NCBI GenBank assembly: GCA_963693285.1
Contig: OY848923.1
Coordinates: forward strand, 6,714,920-6,778,919
Reading direction: 5' to 3'
Origin: Xestospongia muta
Lineage: Eukaryota; Porifera; Demospongiae; Haplosclerida; Petrosiidae
Length of the DNA: 64,000 nt
The translations under genes were made by a program, and so were the position numbers. The notes under the pieces are model-generated. The model saw only the letters and a list, made by a program, of their open reading frames with translations. It was not told the DNA's origin and ran no database searches. Below, in pieces: positions 1 through 10,505 of the stretch (position 1 is its first letter; the number at the start of each line of letters is the position of its first letter).

Positions 1-178
1 TTAATGCTGTAACTTGACTATGATGACATTATAATGAAATGACACATGATGTCATCATATTGATGACATTACCTAAACCCTAAGGTAAACCTAACATTAT
101 AAACTCTATGACACATAGTGATGTCATCATAAGACATGTTGTTACATCATGAGTCAAGTTACACCAAGAAGCACCCTA
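1..178. repeat. Dispersed repeat rich in GATGACATCA-like palindromes
   Basis: This block is about 180 bp of repeated, partly palindromic GATGACAT / ATGTCATC words. A second copy lies in inverted orientation at about 31228-31400, sharing segments such as the GTGTAACTT and GACACATAGTGATG words. It abuts the first recognisable DPYD exon and may have been inserted there. No coding content is seen. Confidence 0.7.
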
Positions 179-180
179 AT

Positions 181-1596
181 TTTGTCAATATGTTTGGACT
201 ACCAGAAGTGAACTAGGAGACAATGCAGACAAGTGAACCTAATATATGGTGTGGTGGTGATCTAGCTGGACTAGAAGCTACTACAGTAGAATCAGTTAAT
301 GATGGCAAACAAGCAGCTTGGTATATGCACTGTTATTTACAGGTAAAGAGAATAATATCAACAGAAAGAGTTTACAGTTTAGAAACTAAAAAGTCAATAA
401 ATTAATGTGATTACTTTTCCACTTGCAGTCTCTTCATGGTCTGTATGTACCGCCCACTCCTAATCTTCCTATGTTCTACACCCCTATTGATCAAGTGGAT
501 ATCTCTGTTGAATTTGCTGGTCTCAAATTTAAAATTTAAAAATTTAAAAACCCTTTTGGTCTTGCTTCAGCCACACCCATTATGGAGGCGTGCCTGGTAA
601 TGCTATCCGACCTATTGCTCTGAGGGATGTGTCTTCTATTGGTAGAGCTCTACCTTGCTTTCCTATTCTTGCTGCTGGAGGTATTAATTCTGCTGAATCA
701 GCACGTCAGTTCTTTCATTGTGGAGCCAGTGTTGTTCAGGTAACCCTCTCTTTCTCTCTCACACACACACACTCATATTATTAAATTATCTTATTCTACT
801 ATAGATATGTAGTGCTATACACAATCAAGAGTATACATTAGTTGATGACTACATCACTGGACTGAAGACATTGCTGTATTTACAAGTTAACAATTGAATT
901 TGTCCATATCATCAATTATAATGCATTTCATGTAACTCTATGCTTATTTATTGTCATTCATATACTGATATATAGTTGTGTACAAAATCCATCAATTTAT
1001 TTTTCAAATATTCTGATATACATACATCTGATAGGCTGTAGATGAAGTCATAGATTGGGATGGACAATGTCCACCTACTGCTAAACATCAAAAAAGAAAA
1101 GTCATCACTCCAAAAATAAAAGAAATTATTGGAAAGGTCAGATTGCATTTAATACCCTAATAGTGTTTGTATTGTGTAATGTCTTCCAATTCACTTCTGT
1201 TTATTGATCTCTATAGAGTTTACCTGAATTTGGTTCATACTTACAAGAGAAGGAGAAGTTAGTTGCTACATATAAAAAGACAATTGATCCATTGACAGAA
1301 TATCAACCTGAAGTACATCGTCCTGTTAATATACCAACAAAACCTATACATACAATTCAGGTATCTAATTGAAGTATTAAATTCCTTCTTGTTTTCTCCA
1401 TATCTGATCTTTTCATATGTCCATTCCCATTTTAACTCAATGTACATTATGTTTTAGGATGTGATTGGTCGAGCTCTTCCGTTGATTGGGGCATGGGGTG
1501 AACTAGATACTACCCGACAAGCTATAGCCATTATTGATGAGGACATGTGTATTAACTGTGGGAAGTGTTATATGGTGTGTAATGACTCTGGATATC

Positions 1597-1639
<43 letters not shown>

Positions 1640-1869
1640 GTTAGTAAAGTAAAAATTCAAACCCTTTCTCTCTTATTCTGTAGGCTATTACATTTGATTC
1701 AAAGACTCATCTACCACACATTACTGAGGACTGTACTGGTTGTACATTGTGTGTTAGTGTCTGTCCTATTATTGATTGTATCTAGATGATCCCACGTCAA
1801 ACACCCTACCAACCCAGACGGGGTATATCCCTGGGACTACAACCTGTAATGTCACAAGACTATAACTGA
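181..1869 (+). pseudogene. DPYD: Dihydropyrimidine dehydrogenase, 3' part, disrupted
   Basis: DPYD reduces uracil and thymine with NADPH in pyrimidine catabolism. Recognisable exons are about 181-342, 430-739, 805-885, 1035-1136, 1217-1360, 1458-1598 and 1684-1869, carrying [43 protein letters not shown], the C-terminal [4Fe-4S] motifs [11 protein letters not shown] and [12 protein letters not shown], and a YQPRRG tail. Lesions: a stop in the first exon (EVN*ETMQTSE); a 15-bp duplication near 535-548 that brings in TAA; a direct jump from ASATP to YGGVPGN at about 578-581 that is out of frame and omits most of the FMN barrel (roughly 240 codons compared with the family); no GT after the exon ending at 1598; and TAG at 1783-1785 where the family has Lys. 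The 5' part lies outside the window or is lost. Clearly a pseudogene as sequenced. An assembly collapse could explain the deletion but not all the stops. Confidence 0.88.
1599..1636. repeat. (GA)n microsatellite at a lost splice donor
   Basis: A pure GA run starts directly after ...GGATATCAG, where the DPYD exon should be followed by a GT donor. The next exon resumes at 1684 in the expected phase. Confidence 0.9.
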
Positions 1870-4800
1870 TTTAATTATATTGTGAAGGATTACGTTATAT
1901 TTATTATTTTGTTGTAATAGTTTTGTTGACTTGTCTATAAAAATATAACTGCCGAATATGTATGTGTGACCCATCAAACAATGTAGGTGTGGTCCTGTTT
2001 GATGATACTTGTCATAATGTGTGGGTGCATACAAATTCTTAAGAATCCTTTTCTAGTGCTTCTTATCCAGTAATACAGATACATAGTGAAATTAACAGAC
2101 AATGTATTAATATGCATTATTTCATGGACACATACCTTATTTTAAGGATCCATTTCTTGTAAGTTGTCAGGTATTTTTATAAATAATGTCAACATGTAAT
2201 AAACAGCCTCTACCTCAAAATCATCCTCATCATATGGTATTCTGAGATAACTTGCCACATTCTGTTAAATTTAATTAACTAATGTAAATGTTAAATCTTA
2301 GCTATGCTTTTCACATACCTTACATATATATACTTTTGTACATGTTGAGGCATGTGTCCTTATGATTACATATGTCAGGGTACCCATTTTTAATTAAGCT
2401 GTTTAACCAACCTCCACCACATTGATTTTCCAATTGTTATATTTTCTTGCTTCCTTCATTACTGTTGCCCTCCACGTAGCAACTGCTTTCCTGTAAGTTT
2501 GTCTCAATCATGTGCAGTATTGCATGTGAATATACCTGAAAGTTTCAATGAGTTCATTAGCCTTATCACTTATTTTGTCATGATAGTATATACCAATACA
2601 TCCTTATTCTTGTGTTTGAACTGTAATAGATAAAGTGATGATAGTGCATGTGTTTTATTAGTTTTCACTCACTAGTACCATGTTCTCTTCCAAAATACAA
2701 TAGGACAATTTATCAGGAATATCTCTCCATATCGTTGGTCTCCACTAGACCTCTGTTGTATATATGGTACATACTCAAGACTTCTTCATTATAACTTACT
2801 TTCATGTAAAAATTAAACACGGATTCACTCTATCAAATTCTGAGATGGATTTTCTTGTCATGCAAATTTCTAAGTCAGCACTGTTTATGACTTCAACATA
2901 GCCCAAGTCCTTTATAATAGAGTATTGTTGAAACATGACATATTTGATTATTTCAATTACTGACTGTATAAAATGTTTCAAATTTGTTGTTACAAATTGT
3001 CTTCAAATCATTTATAAAAAAGTATACTGTCTACATTTATTTGAGTGTATTATTAATGATTAGATATTTGAAATGGACTGTACCTTAGATAAAATAAATT
3101 TTTCACTGTTTGTTAATTCTTTTATAACTTTAAATTAAGCTTTCCGTTATCCAATGACAACACAGGCAAACTATCATCAATGGATAATATTGTTTTAAGT
3201 GCCAAACCATTGTTCTTATTTTGTGGGCATTAATAACTGACATTTCTGATTGTATTGTTTCACTTGTCTCTGTTTTGGTGTTAACTACTAAATAGAACAA
3301 ACTGCAATGGAATGTTTTGTGTTTAACAACTCACAATTAGAGTTAAAGTGTACTGGTAGAAATTCATTATCATCATATTGCTGTTGCTTTCAGACATAGT
3401 GTACAAGACTGGTTATCAATAAGAAATGACCTAAACATTTTGTGTGAAACACTAAATTTCTTGCTTATGAAGAGTATTTAGCACCAACAAGATCATTGTT
3501 CGAGCTATTTGAGCTTCACTCTATGATTTACGTAACCTGCCCATTTCAAGTAGACACTTTTTACACTTACTTCTTTAAAATTTAGTTTTCTCTTCTCAAT
3601 GAAACATTTTGCTGCCTGTAAATGTAAATGAACAGTATGGAAGTGAATAAAGTCTTACTATGCAGACAAATACCCCACAATCACAGGCATTACTCAGTCT
3701 TGGACTGTTGCACATCTATGGATGTACAACTTAAGTACCATAAAAGTGAATTTGTGTAACATACTTTGGAATCACAATATCTCCTCTCACAAATGGATAT
3801 AGTTTAAACTTTGACAATGTACACAAATATAGCCTGTTTTTTTCAAATGTTATCTTGTGCAATAATTCCTTACCATATGCTATTTATTAAATGAGGCCGA
3901 CTAATATGATATGAATCAACTTCATATATCATCTTATCATTTACATCAACAACCTGTGTAATGTATCCCAAACATTTATTATGTTGATTAAGGCACCGAC
4001 TAGAGAATCCAATGATAAAATCCATGATAAAGTTGGTGGACAATCAAACACTTTCAATACAGTCAGTCTATACAAGTTTAGTTAGTATAATTAATTACAA
4101 TATATTATGTGATATGAAATAATTGCATACTAACCTCAGACTCATCTGACATGTATATAGCAATAAGACTATTTATTAATTTTTTAGTATATTTCCTCTT
4201 ATTGCTGGCTATAGGGACTTTGAATGTAAACGACAATATGATGTTGAAGTGTGTCAAGTTAGTGCAAATACTATCATCGGTTGTTTTGATGTGGGTATGT
4301 CTTCCTTGCTCAGCAATAAGACCATTTGTTCATTTTTTAGTACATTTCCTCTTATTGCTGGCTATTGAGAATTTGAATGTAAACTGTTGTAATAATATGT
4401 ATTAACAAATCACATCAAATGTTGTCATCTTTGTATATGACAAACCGTTACAACTATATATTTGCATATAAGAATCTTGGACTTGTCACTCTGAGCTACC
4501 TGTTTCAATTCAGTAATAAAATTCATGTAAATGCTTATAATAACTTAACTTTTTTAGACTTGTATGCAAAACAATTTCGTATAAGGAATTAATTAAGGAC
4601 AAGTTTTGCTGGAGGCCAGTGACTGTGGTGCTAGTTTTTTGATTATTATTTATGCTAACAATTTCATGCTAAAAATTTTGTTCTTAAAATATAAAAAGTG
4701 ATTTCTTAAAATTTATTAAACAAAGTATTTCGAAAGGAATTAATTGGCTATCATTTATATTATATTAACTAAACGGATGGAATGTTCTGTCCTACATACA

Positions 4801-4951
4801 ATGTTGTTGTAAGTTTTCAGTATACAGCAAAACATCAACCGCAGCTCAACCTTAACAAAAATTATTGAAACCACAAATATTTAATAAGGCGTGGTTATCT
4901 AATATCTGATGAATGTGCTGCTAACTTCAACAGAGTCCTTTTTATTGGTAA
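1870..4951. other. Intergenic region, no complete gene seen
   Basis: This is AT-rich sequence between the DPYD relic and KK1. It contains weak minus-strand exon candidates near 2142-2752 (listed separately), another open minus-strand stretch near 3845-4040, and a tandem duplication of about 70 bp at 4160-4395. That duplication gives a short hydrophobic + strand frame with two near-identical halves, which I read as chance coding in a repeat. Confidence 0.5.
2142..2490 (-). other. Possible two-exon 3' end of an unrecognised gene
   Basis: On the minus strand, 2490-2412 reads KAVATWRATVMKEARKYNNW..., is preceded by TTACAG and followed by GT. The stretch 2261-2142 reads NVASYLRIPYDEDDFEVEAV..., is preceded by TTAACAG and ends in TAA. 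The two are in compatible phase (0) across the proposed intron. A further open segment near 2742-2679 (WRPTIWRDIPDKLSYC) is in the wrong phase to join them simply. I do not recognise the family. It may be a remnant of a gene or transposon. Confidence 0.3.
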
Positions 4952-7900
4952 ATGGCTACTTCAGGTAATGTTACTAGATGTCATGTACTACCTTAATTAG
5001 TAGTAGTACAATATCTACACATGTAGGTATTATTTAGTCTCACTAACTAGACTCTCTTTCTCTACAGTGAGTGTCTGACTAGTGAGACTGATATAATGTA
5101 TATGGACTACATGTATCATAATATATAGTAGAAGATGAGGATTAAGTTTGTGAAGTATATGTCAAGTATATAATTAGTATAGCCTTTGTACAAGTCTTGT
5201 AGTAGATGTGATGACATACTGTAGGTATATTACCTTATACTGTAACCTGATCTCAAGATATGGTACATATCATTCTCTACAGGACAATATAAACTTGATA
5301 GAAGAATTGAACATAGCACTCAAGTGATAGGAGATAACCTGTACCTGTGGGGTGGGAATAAAGTACCTTCAGTACACAATAATGATGAGAAGAGAAGACT
5401 AACATCACAGATTGCTATATTCAACATTACCTCTGGCATATGGAACTCTAGACAAACCAATGGCAGTCCCCCTCTAGGGGTTCAAGGGAACTTGTGTACT
5501 TCATCAAATGACAAACTTTATTTTTTTGGTGGTTGGTGTCATCACGACCAGTGTTTCCATAACAGTCTCAATGAGTTAAATATCCCTACCCTCACCTGGA
5601 CCCAACTACAATCTACTGATGACAGTATAACAGTGATGAAGAGAGGCTATGGTGGTATTATGTCAAGTGAACAAGCAGGACATCATTATTTGTTATTTAT
5701 TGGAGGTGGTGGATCCCCACCTTCTATACAATTACCACAAGCTCAATATTATTATTTACCTAGTGGTAATGTACGTACTAATGAACAAAATATCTATGAC
5801 CTGAAAACAGGTAATAACATTAATATATCATATTATATTATCATATTATACTATCAGATATCTCTTATTACAGTCAATGTTACTAAGGTATTTATAGTGA
5901 ATATTAGCATTAATATGTGTGTTATAGCTTATAATTCAATAATACTTAATGAATCTCTATCATTTTTATTGTTAAAGTACAATACATTCTGTTATGGTTA
6001 TTATAATATTCAGTCATTGTTATCTATATTGACTATAACTAGATGTGTTTTGTTTATTCTCTTTTTAGGTCAATGGATCATACCTGAGATTATTGGACAA
6101 TGTATGCCACCTACTACTTGCTTTGTTATGGAAGCAGTTAATAATACAAGAGCAATCATCTTTGGTGGTAAAGTTGAAGACACAGTATCTAATACACTCT
6201 ATATACTGGATATCATCAATCATACAGTGGTAAGTTATATTATCATTCATACACTGATTGATAACATGTTATATAATGAGTGTTAGTTGAGTTCATTTGT
6301 CTATCTAGCACTGGCAGACTATAGCTAAACCTGACCTAGTAGTACAATGGCCAGAGGGAAGGTGGGGTCATGCTGCCAGTATTATCACTGGATCAATATC
6401 CCCTATGCTGGTAATGATAGGTGGAGTGGATAAGACAAGCAATACAATAAAGGATTGTTGGATACTGGATATTAACGAGAAGTCATGGACAAAGGTATGT
6501 CATGTATTGTTACTCTATTTGATTTATGATATTTCATACATCTTATTTAAATAGATTGTTTCAGAGTAAAAAGGTTGACAATTACAAATAGTAATTAAAT
6601 AATACCATTATTGTTATATTTGGTATTTAGCATTTGTATGGTAGACAATAAGCTTATGATTAAGGCTAAGTAGATGAAATACAATAAACTATTTGTTGAC
6701 TTCATTCAAGTAGAAATAATTAAGTAAGTAGTACTTCTATTAAGATGATATTTGTTAAATTGATGAGATTAAATCATTAGTTAGTAACATTTATCAATAC
6801 ATATTACCAATTACTACCTATGACTCCATTGCTAGAATATCATAATAATAATAATAGATAATAAAATTATACGAATATTTGTGTCTAAGATCTTTATTAT
6901 ATATCTTAACTGTTTAATGAATCAATTCACATATAAATGATGTCTCTACATACTATAGATTAATTTACCTGACTCTGTCAGTAAGAGATGTGTCCACTCT
7001 CTATCAACATATATAATGGGACCATATTGTGTGTGGTTAATAGTTATAGGAGGTTTTGTAAAGTGGAATGAAGTAGCTGTCACAGATCTCAATATAACAA
7101 TGTTGGTAGAACTAGGTAAGTAAGTTATTACATATGCAGTAATAAATGTCATGTAGTATAATGTTATAATTACAACTCATTAAGACTTACATTACTTTAC
7201 TCTCTTACATCATTATCTTTATTACATGTACCTATTGGTAGTGACAAACACTATGTAAACAATTATCAATGTAGTATATATATCACTGTGTATATGTAAA
7301 TAGTAAGTAGTGCATTATATACTGACATTAGTACTGTTGTGTTCTTTCATATAGTCTTTAATGATGGTCAATGGTCAGTAGGGTTTGTACTAGACTCTAA
7401 TGATCTGACCTCAACTGATGACTACCAACAAAGAGTATTAAAACAACTCATTAAAGGAAGGAGAGAATGGGTAAAACAAGGAGATAAACAAAATGTCGAA
7501 AAAAATGATAAGCACCTTCAACAAGTAATCCTATCTCTACAAGATGAGCTACGAGATACTAAAAGTCAACTTCAAGTATCTCAAGAAACACTTAATGCCC
7601 AACGTCAACAGATACAACATCAGTTACTAGAGTCTCAACATCAGTTACGACAGTCTCAAGATGTGATACAAGACACAAGACAAGCTAGAGATCAATATCA
7701 ACAAAGTAATCTTAGTCTTCTACAACAACTTCAACAAACAGAACAAGCTCGACAAGATATTGAACAACAGTTAGAACAGCTTCGTTCTCAACAAGGTCAA
7801 CTTCATTGGGTTGTGAGTAAGGAAGAAGTGATAATGACGCAGGAAGTTCTAGGGGGTGGAGCATATGGAGAAGTCAAAGTTGCTGTCTTTCGAGGTCTGA

Positions 7901-8574
7901 GAGTAGCTGCCAAGTCTCTCCATGGAATCATCATCTCAGACTATAACCAAGATGTCTTCTATAGAGAAATGGACATTGCTTCTAGAGTACGTCATCCTAA
8001 TCTTGTCCAATTTATTGGAGCTACTAGAGTAGGCACACCCATTATCCTTACAGAGATCATGGCCACAAGTCTCTATAATGAGCTCCAGAAAAAAGCCTTG
8101 ACACAACCCCAAATACTTGGTATCAGTCGTGATGTAGCTTCAGCTCTTAACTACCTCCATTTATGGAAACCAGATCCTATTATCCATCGAGATATTAGTA
8201 GCCCAAATGTCTTGTTAGAACCATCAGTAGGTGATAGCTTTAAAGCTAAAGTAGCTGATTATGGAGCAGCTAACCTTCAACAACGAGCAATGACATTTAT
8301 GCCAGGAAACCCAGCCTATGCTTCCCCAGAATCCAAGTCTCGTGACCCCAAAAGCCAAACTCCTGCAATGGATGTCTACAGCTACTCTGTACTCTTGATG
8401 GAGATGACTCTTCATCGTCTACCTGCTATGACAGTTTCAGAGAGAGAACAACAAGCTAATAGGATATCATGGCCTCCTATGTCCTCTCTTATCCAAAAGT
8501 GTCTTAAACCAAATCATCATGATCGTCCGACTATGATTGAAATACTAGAGGAGCTCAAACTAATGAAAATTTAG
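4952..8574 (+). CDS. Kelch propeller / coiled-coil / protein kinase (KK1)
   Basis: Six-exon model (4952-4964, 5283-5810, 6069-6229, 6309-6494, 6959-7115, 7355-8574) giving about 754 residues. Exons 1-5 and the start of exon 6 hold six kelch-type repeats (LYLWGG, LYFFGG, LLFIGG, AIIFGG, LVMIGG, LIVIGG), i.e. one plausible six-bladed propeller. Residues about 390-500 are a Gln-rich coiled coil. The kinase domain is at about 510-750: glycine loop GGGAYGEV, VAAK with Lys about 535, HRDISSPNV (Asp about 628) and DYG in place of DFG (Asp about 650). The key Lys and both Asp residues are present, so activity is plausible. The HRDISSPN loop resembles TKL-type kinases. The start codon sits in a 13-nt first exon, conserved exactly in KK2. 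Likely a cytosolic signalling kinase with a propeller for ligand or scaffold binding; the substrate is unknown. Confidence 0.87.
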
Positions 8575-9007
8575 CAAGCCATTCTACAAATGCAAAAAAT
8601 GGATACTATATTAGTATTATATGGTATGTTTTGAAATCAGGGATTTTCTTTTTCTTTTTCTAATTTTCATATAGTAAGTTAACATTATTTGCTGTGGTAT
8701 TTGATAGTTTTGTTATATACTTTGTATATTTGTATAGTATGTTAATTATATGTGTGTTTATGTTGTTACACTTGGCTATGAATTTATTTCTACTATCTTA
8801 TTAATATTGTTTTTAGTGTGCTTTTATTAGTTGTAACTACTTTTTTTAATTGTAATTTATTTTGACAATTAGTTTTAATTACTTTTATAGTATTGAAATG
8901 TTTTTAAAGTATTATTTTTGTATTTTTTAACAGGGGAATTCATAATATATGTAAAAGTTGTATTATTATGGGATTATTAGAAAGTAAATTTTTTTGAATT
9001 TTGTACC

Positions 9008-9260
9008 TGAGATCTCTACTACATATCTTCACTGTTTACTCAATCAAGTAACAAAAATAATGTCTTTATATACTATTCCAGATTAATCTGCCTCAATCTA
9101 TCATTAAGAAATGTGTCCACTCTCTATCAACATTTATCATGGGATGACACTGTGTGGTTTATAATTGTAGGAGGTGTAGTAAAGTTCAATAAAGTATCTC
9201 ACAAACTCCACTATAACACTGTTGGTGAATGTCATGTGATAATTACAACTCATTAAGAGT
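9008..9260 (+). pseudogene. Orphan decayed copy of KK exon 5
   Basis: The stretch from about 9008 aligns by eye with KK1 6890-7190, including its upstream intron. It has AGATTAATCTGCCT, then TGTGTCCACTCTCTATCAAC and GTAGGAGG, but with substitutions and small deletions that break the frame. No neighbouring kelch exons are present. It marks one edge of the DPYD-KK tandem duplication. Confidence 0.8.
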
Positions 9261-9331
9261 TACAGGGTTTAGTCTCATACATCATTATCTTTTACTAGAT
9301 CAATTGGGATAATATACAGTGTAATATCCAA

Positions 9332-9512
9332 TAAAATGCACTAAAGTACTTAGCCTCGCTGCGGTGCCCAGTGTAAATCTATACTGCAGAGTGCATGTAA
9401 CATGTACATTTAAGATTGGACAAGGTGTAGTCAAATTATTGATGGGATCACGTGATGCACATTGCAAACTGTTGTTTGATGACTCAGCATTTCTCTTCGA
9501 TCAAAGGGAACG
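9332..9512 (+). repeat. Single arm of a foldback element
   Basis: The segment from AATGCACTAAAG through GATCAAAGGGAA matches both arms of the complete foldback element at 56671-57154. Here only one arm is recognisable. The rest of 8575-9956 shows the KK exon relic, a short (AC)n at about 9595-9607, and otherwise nothing I can name. Confidence 0.75.
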
Positions 9513-9956
9513 TTTTTCTATTCGTTGCTAAACGTTGGTAGCTGCTAACGCTTCGCTTGCCAAGTTATAGGAGTTCAAAAAACAGGCAGTACAGACACAC
9601 ACACACACTGACAGACTACAGTACCCTCGCTTTGCGCCCACACACAGCGAGGTTAATAAACAGTAGCCAAAAAAGAATTTAGAAGGAGTGAGAGAGTTAT
9701 TACTGAGACAATGAGAGAATGTTGAGGAGGAAATGACAGCTGACATAGACTACATATGTACATGTTGTAATAAAGAATATGTAATATGTAATGTGTAGTC
9801 ACTAGAAGTGTATAATATATGTAATGTGCAATACGTAGTCACTAGAAGTGTATAATGTGTAATGTGTAATATGTAGGCACTAGCTGTGTATACTTAATCT
9901 AATACAGTAGTAATACTTATAGTAAAAACAAAGTCTTTTCATATGTTTTGAAACAA

Positions 9957-10155
9957 TTATTACATTTATTTTGGGGATCAATACCACTCATTACAGAGGA
10001 TTACTGGTGTACATTGTGTGTTAGCTCAATGTTGTTAGTGTTGTTGTGTTATTGTTTGTATTAACATGATCCTCGCATTAAACACCTTAACAACCCAGAC
10101 AAGGCATACTCCTTAGACTACAACCTGTAATATCATAAGACCATAACTTTTAGGA
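9957..10155 (+). pseudogene. DPYD: Relic of the DPYD last exon
   Basis: This aligns with the last DPYD exon at 1684-1869. Shared words are ATTACATTT, TACCACTCATTACAGAGGA, TGTACATTGTGTGTTAG and GACTACAACCTGTAAT. Frameshifts and stops remove the coding frame, and the second [4Fe-4S] cluster motif is destroyed. It lies just upstream of KK2, as the better preserved DPYD relic lies upstream of KK1, which shows that the two genes were duplicated together. Confidence 0.82.
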
Positions 10156-10505
10156 TAACATTATTGATATTTATCTTGTTGTTTGATTGGTAGATTAGGC
10201 AGTTTCTGGATGTAACCAGTATCAGGATTATGTCACTTTCCTGTTCACTATTCCCTAGACCTTAAACATTGGTAAACCCTCAACATAGTAACACACAATC
10301 TATGTAACTATTTATAGTAATCACGTGGTTACATCCAGAAGCATATGTGAATTGTAATACACACAGACAATTAGAGCTGTCTTCTCTCCCTATTATTAGC
10401 ATACTCTATATTACATGTTTTTGGGTGGGGCTCATAAACTGCAGTTGTGTCATAATTAACTAAAATTGCAAGATGGCTGGTTTTAGTGGTTTACTCAAAA
10501 CGTAA

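Noticed and set aside
4151..4405. 84-codon hydrophobic frame
   Set aside because: It is made of a 70-bp tandem duplication in intergenic DNA; the hydrophobicity reflects T-rich sequence.
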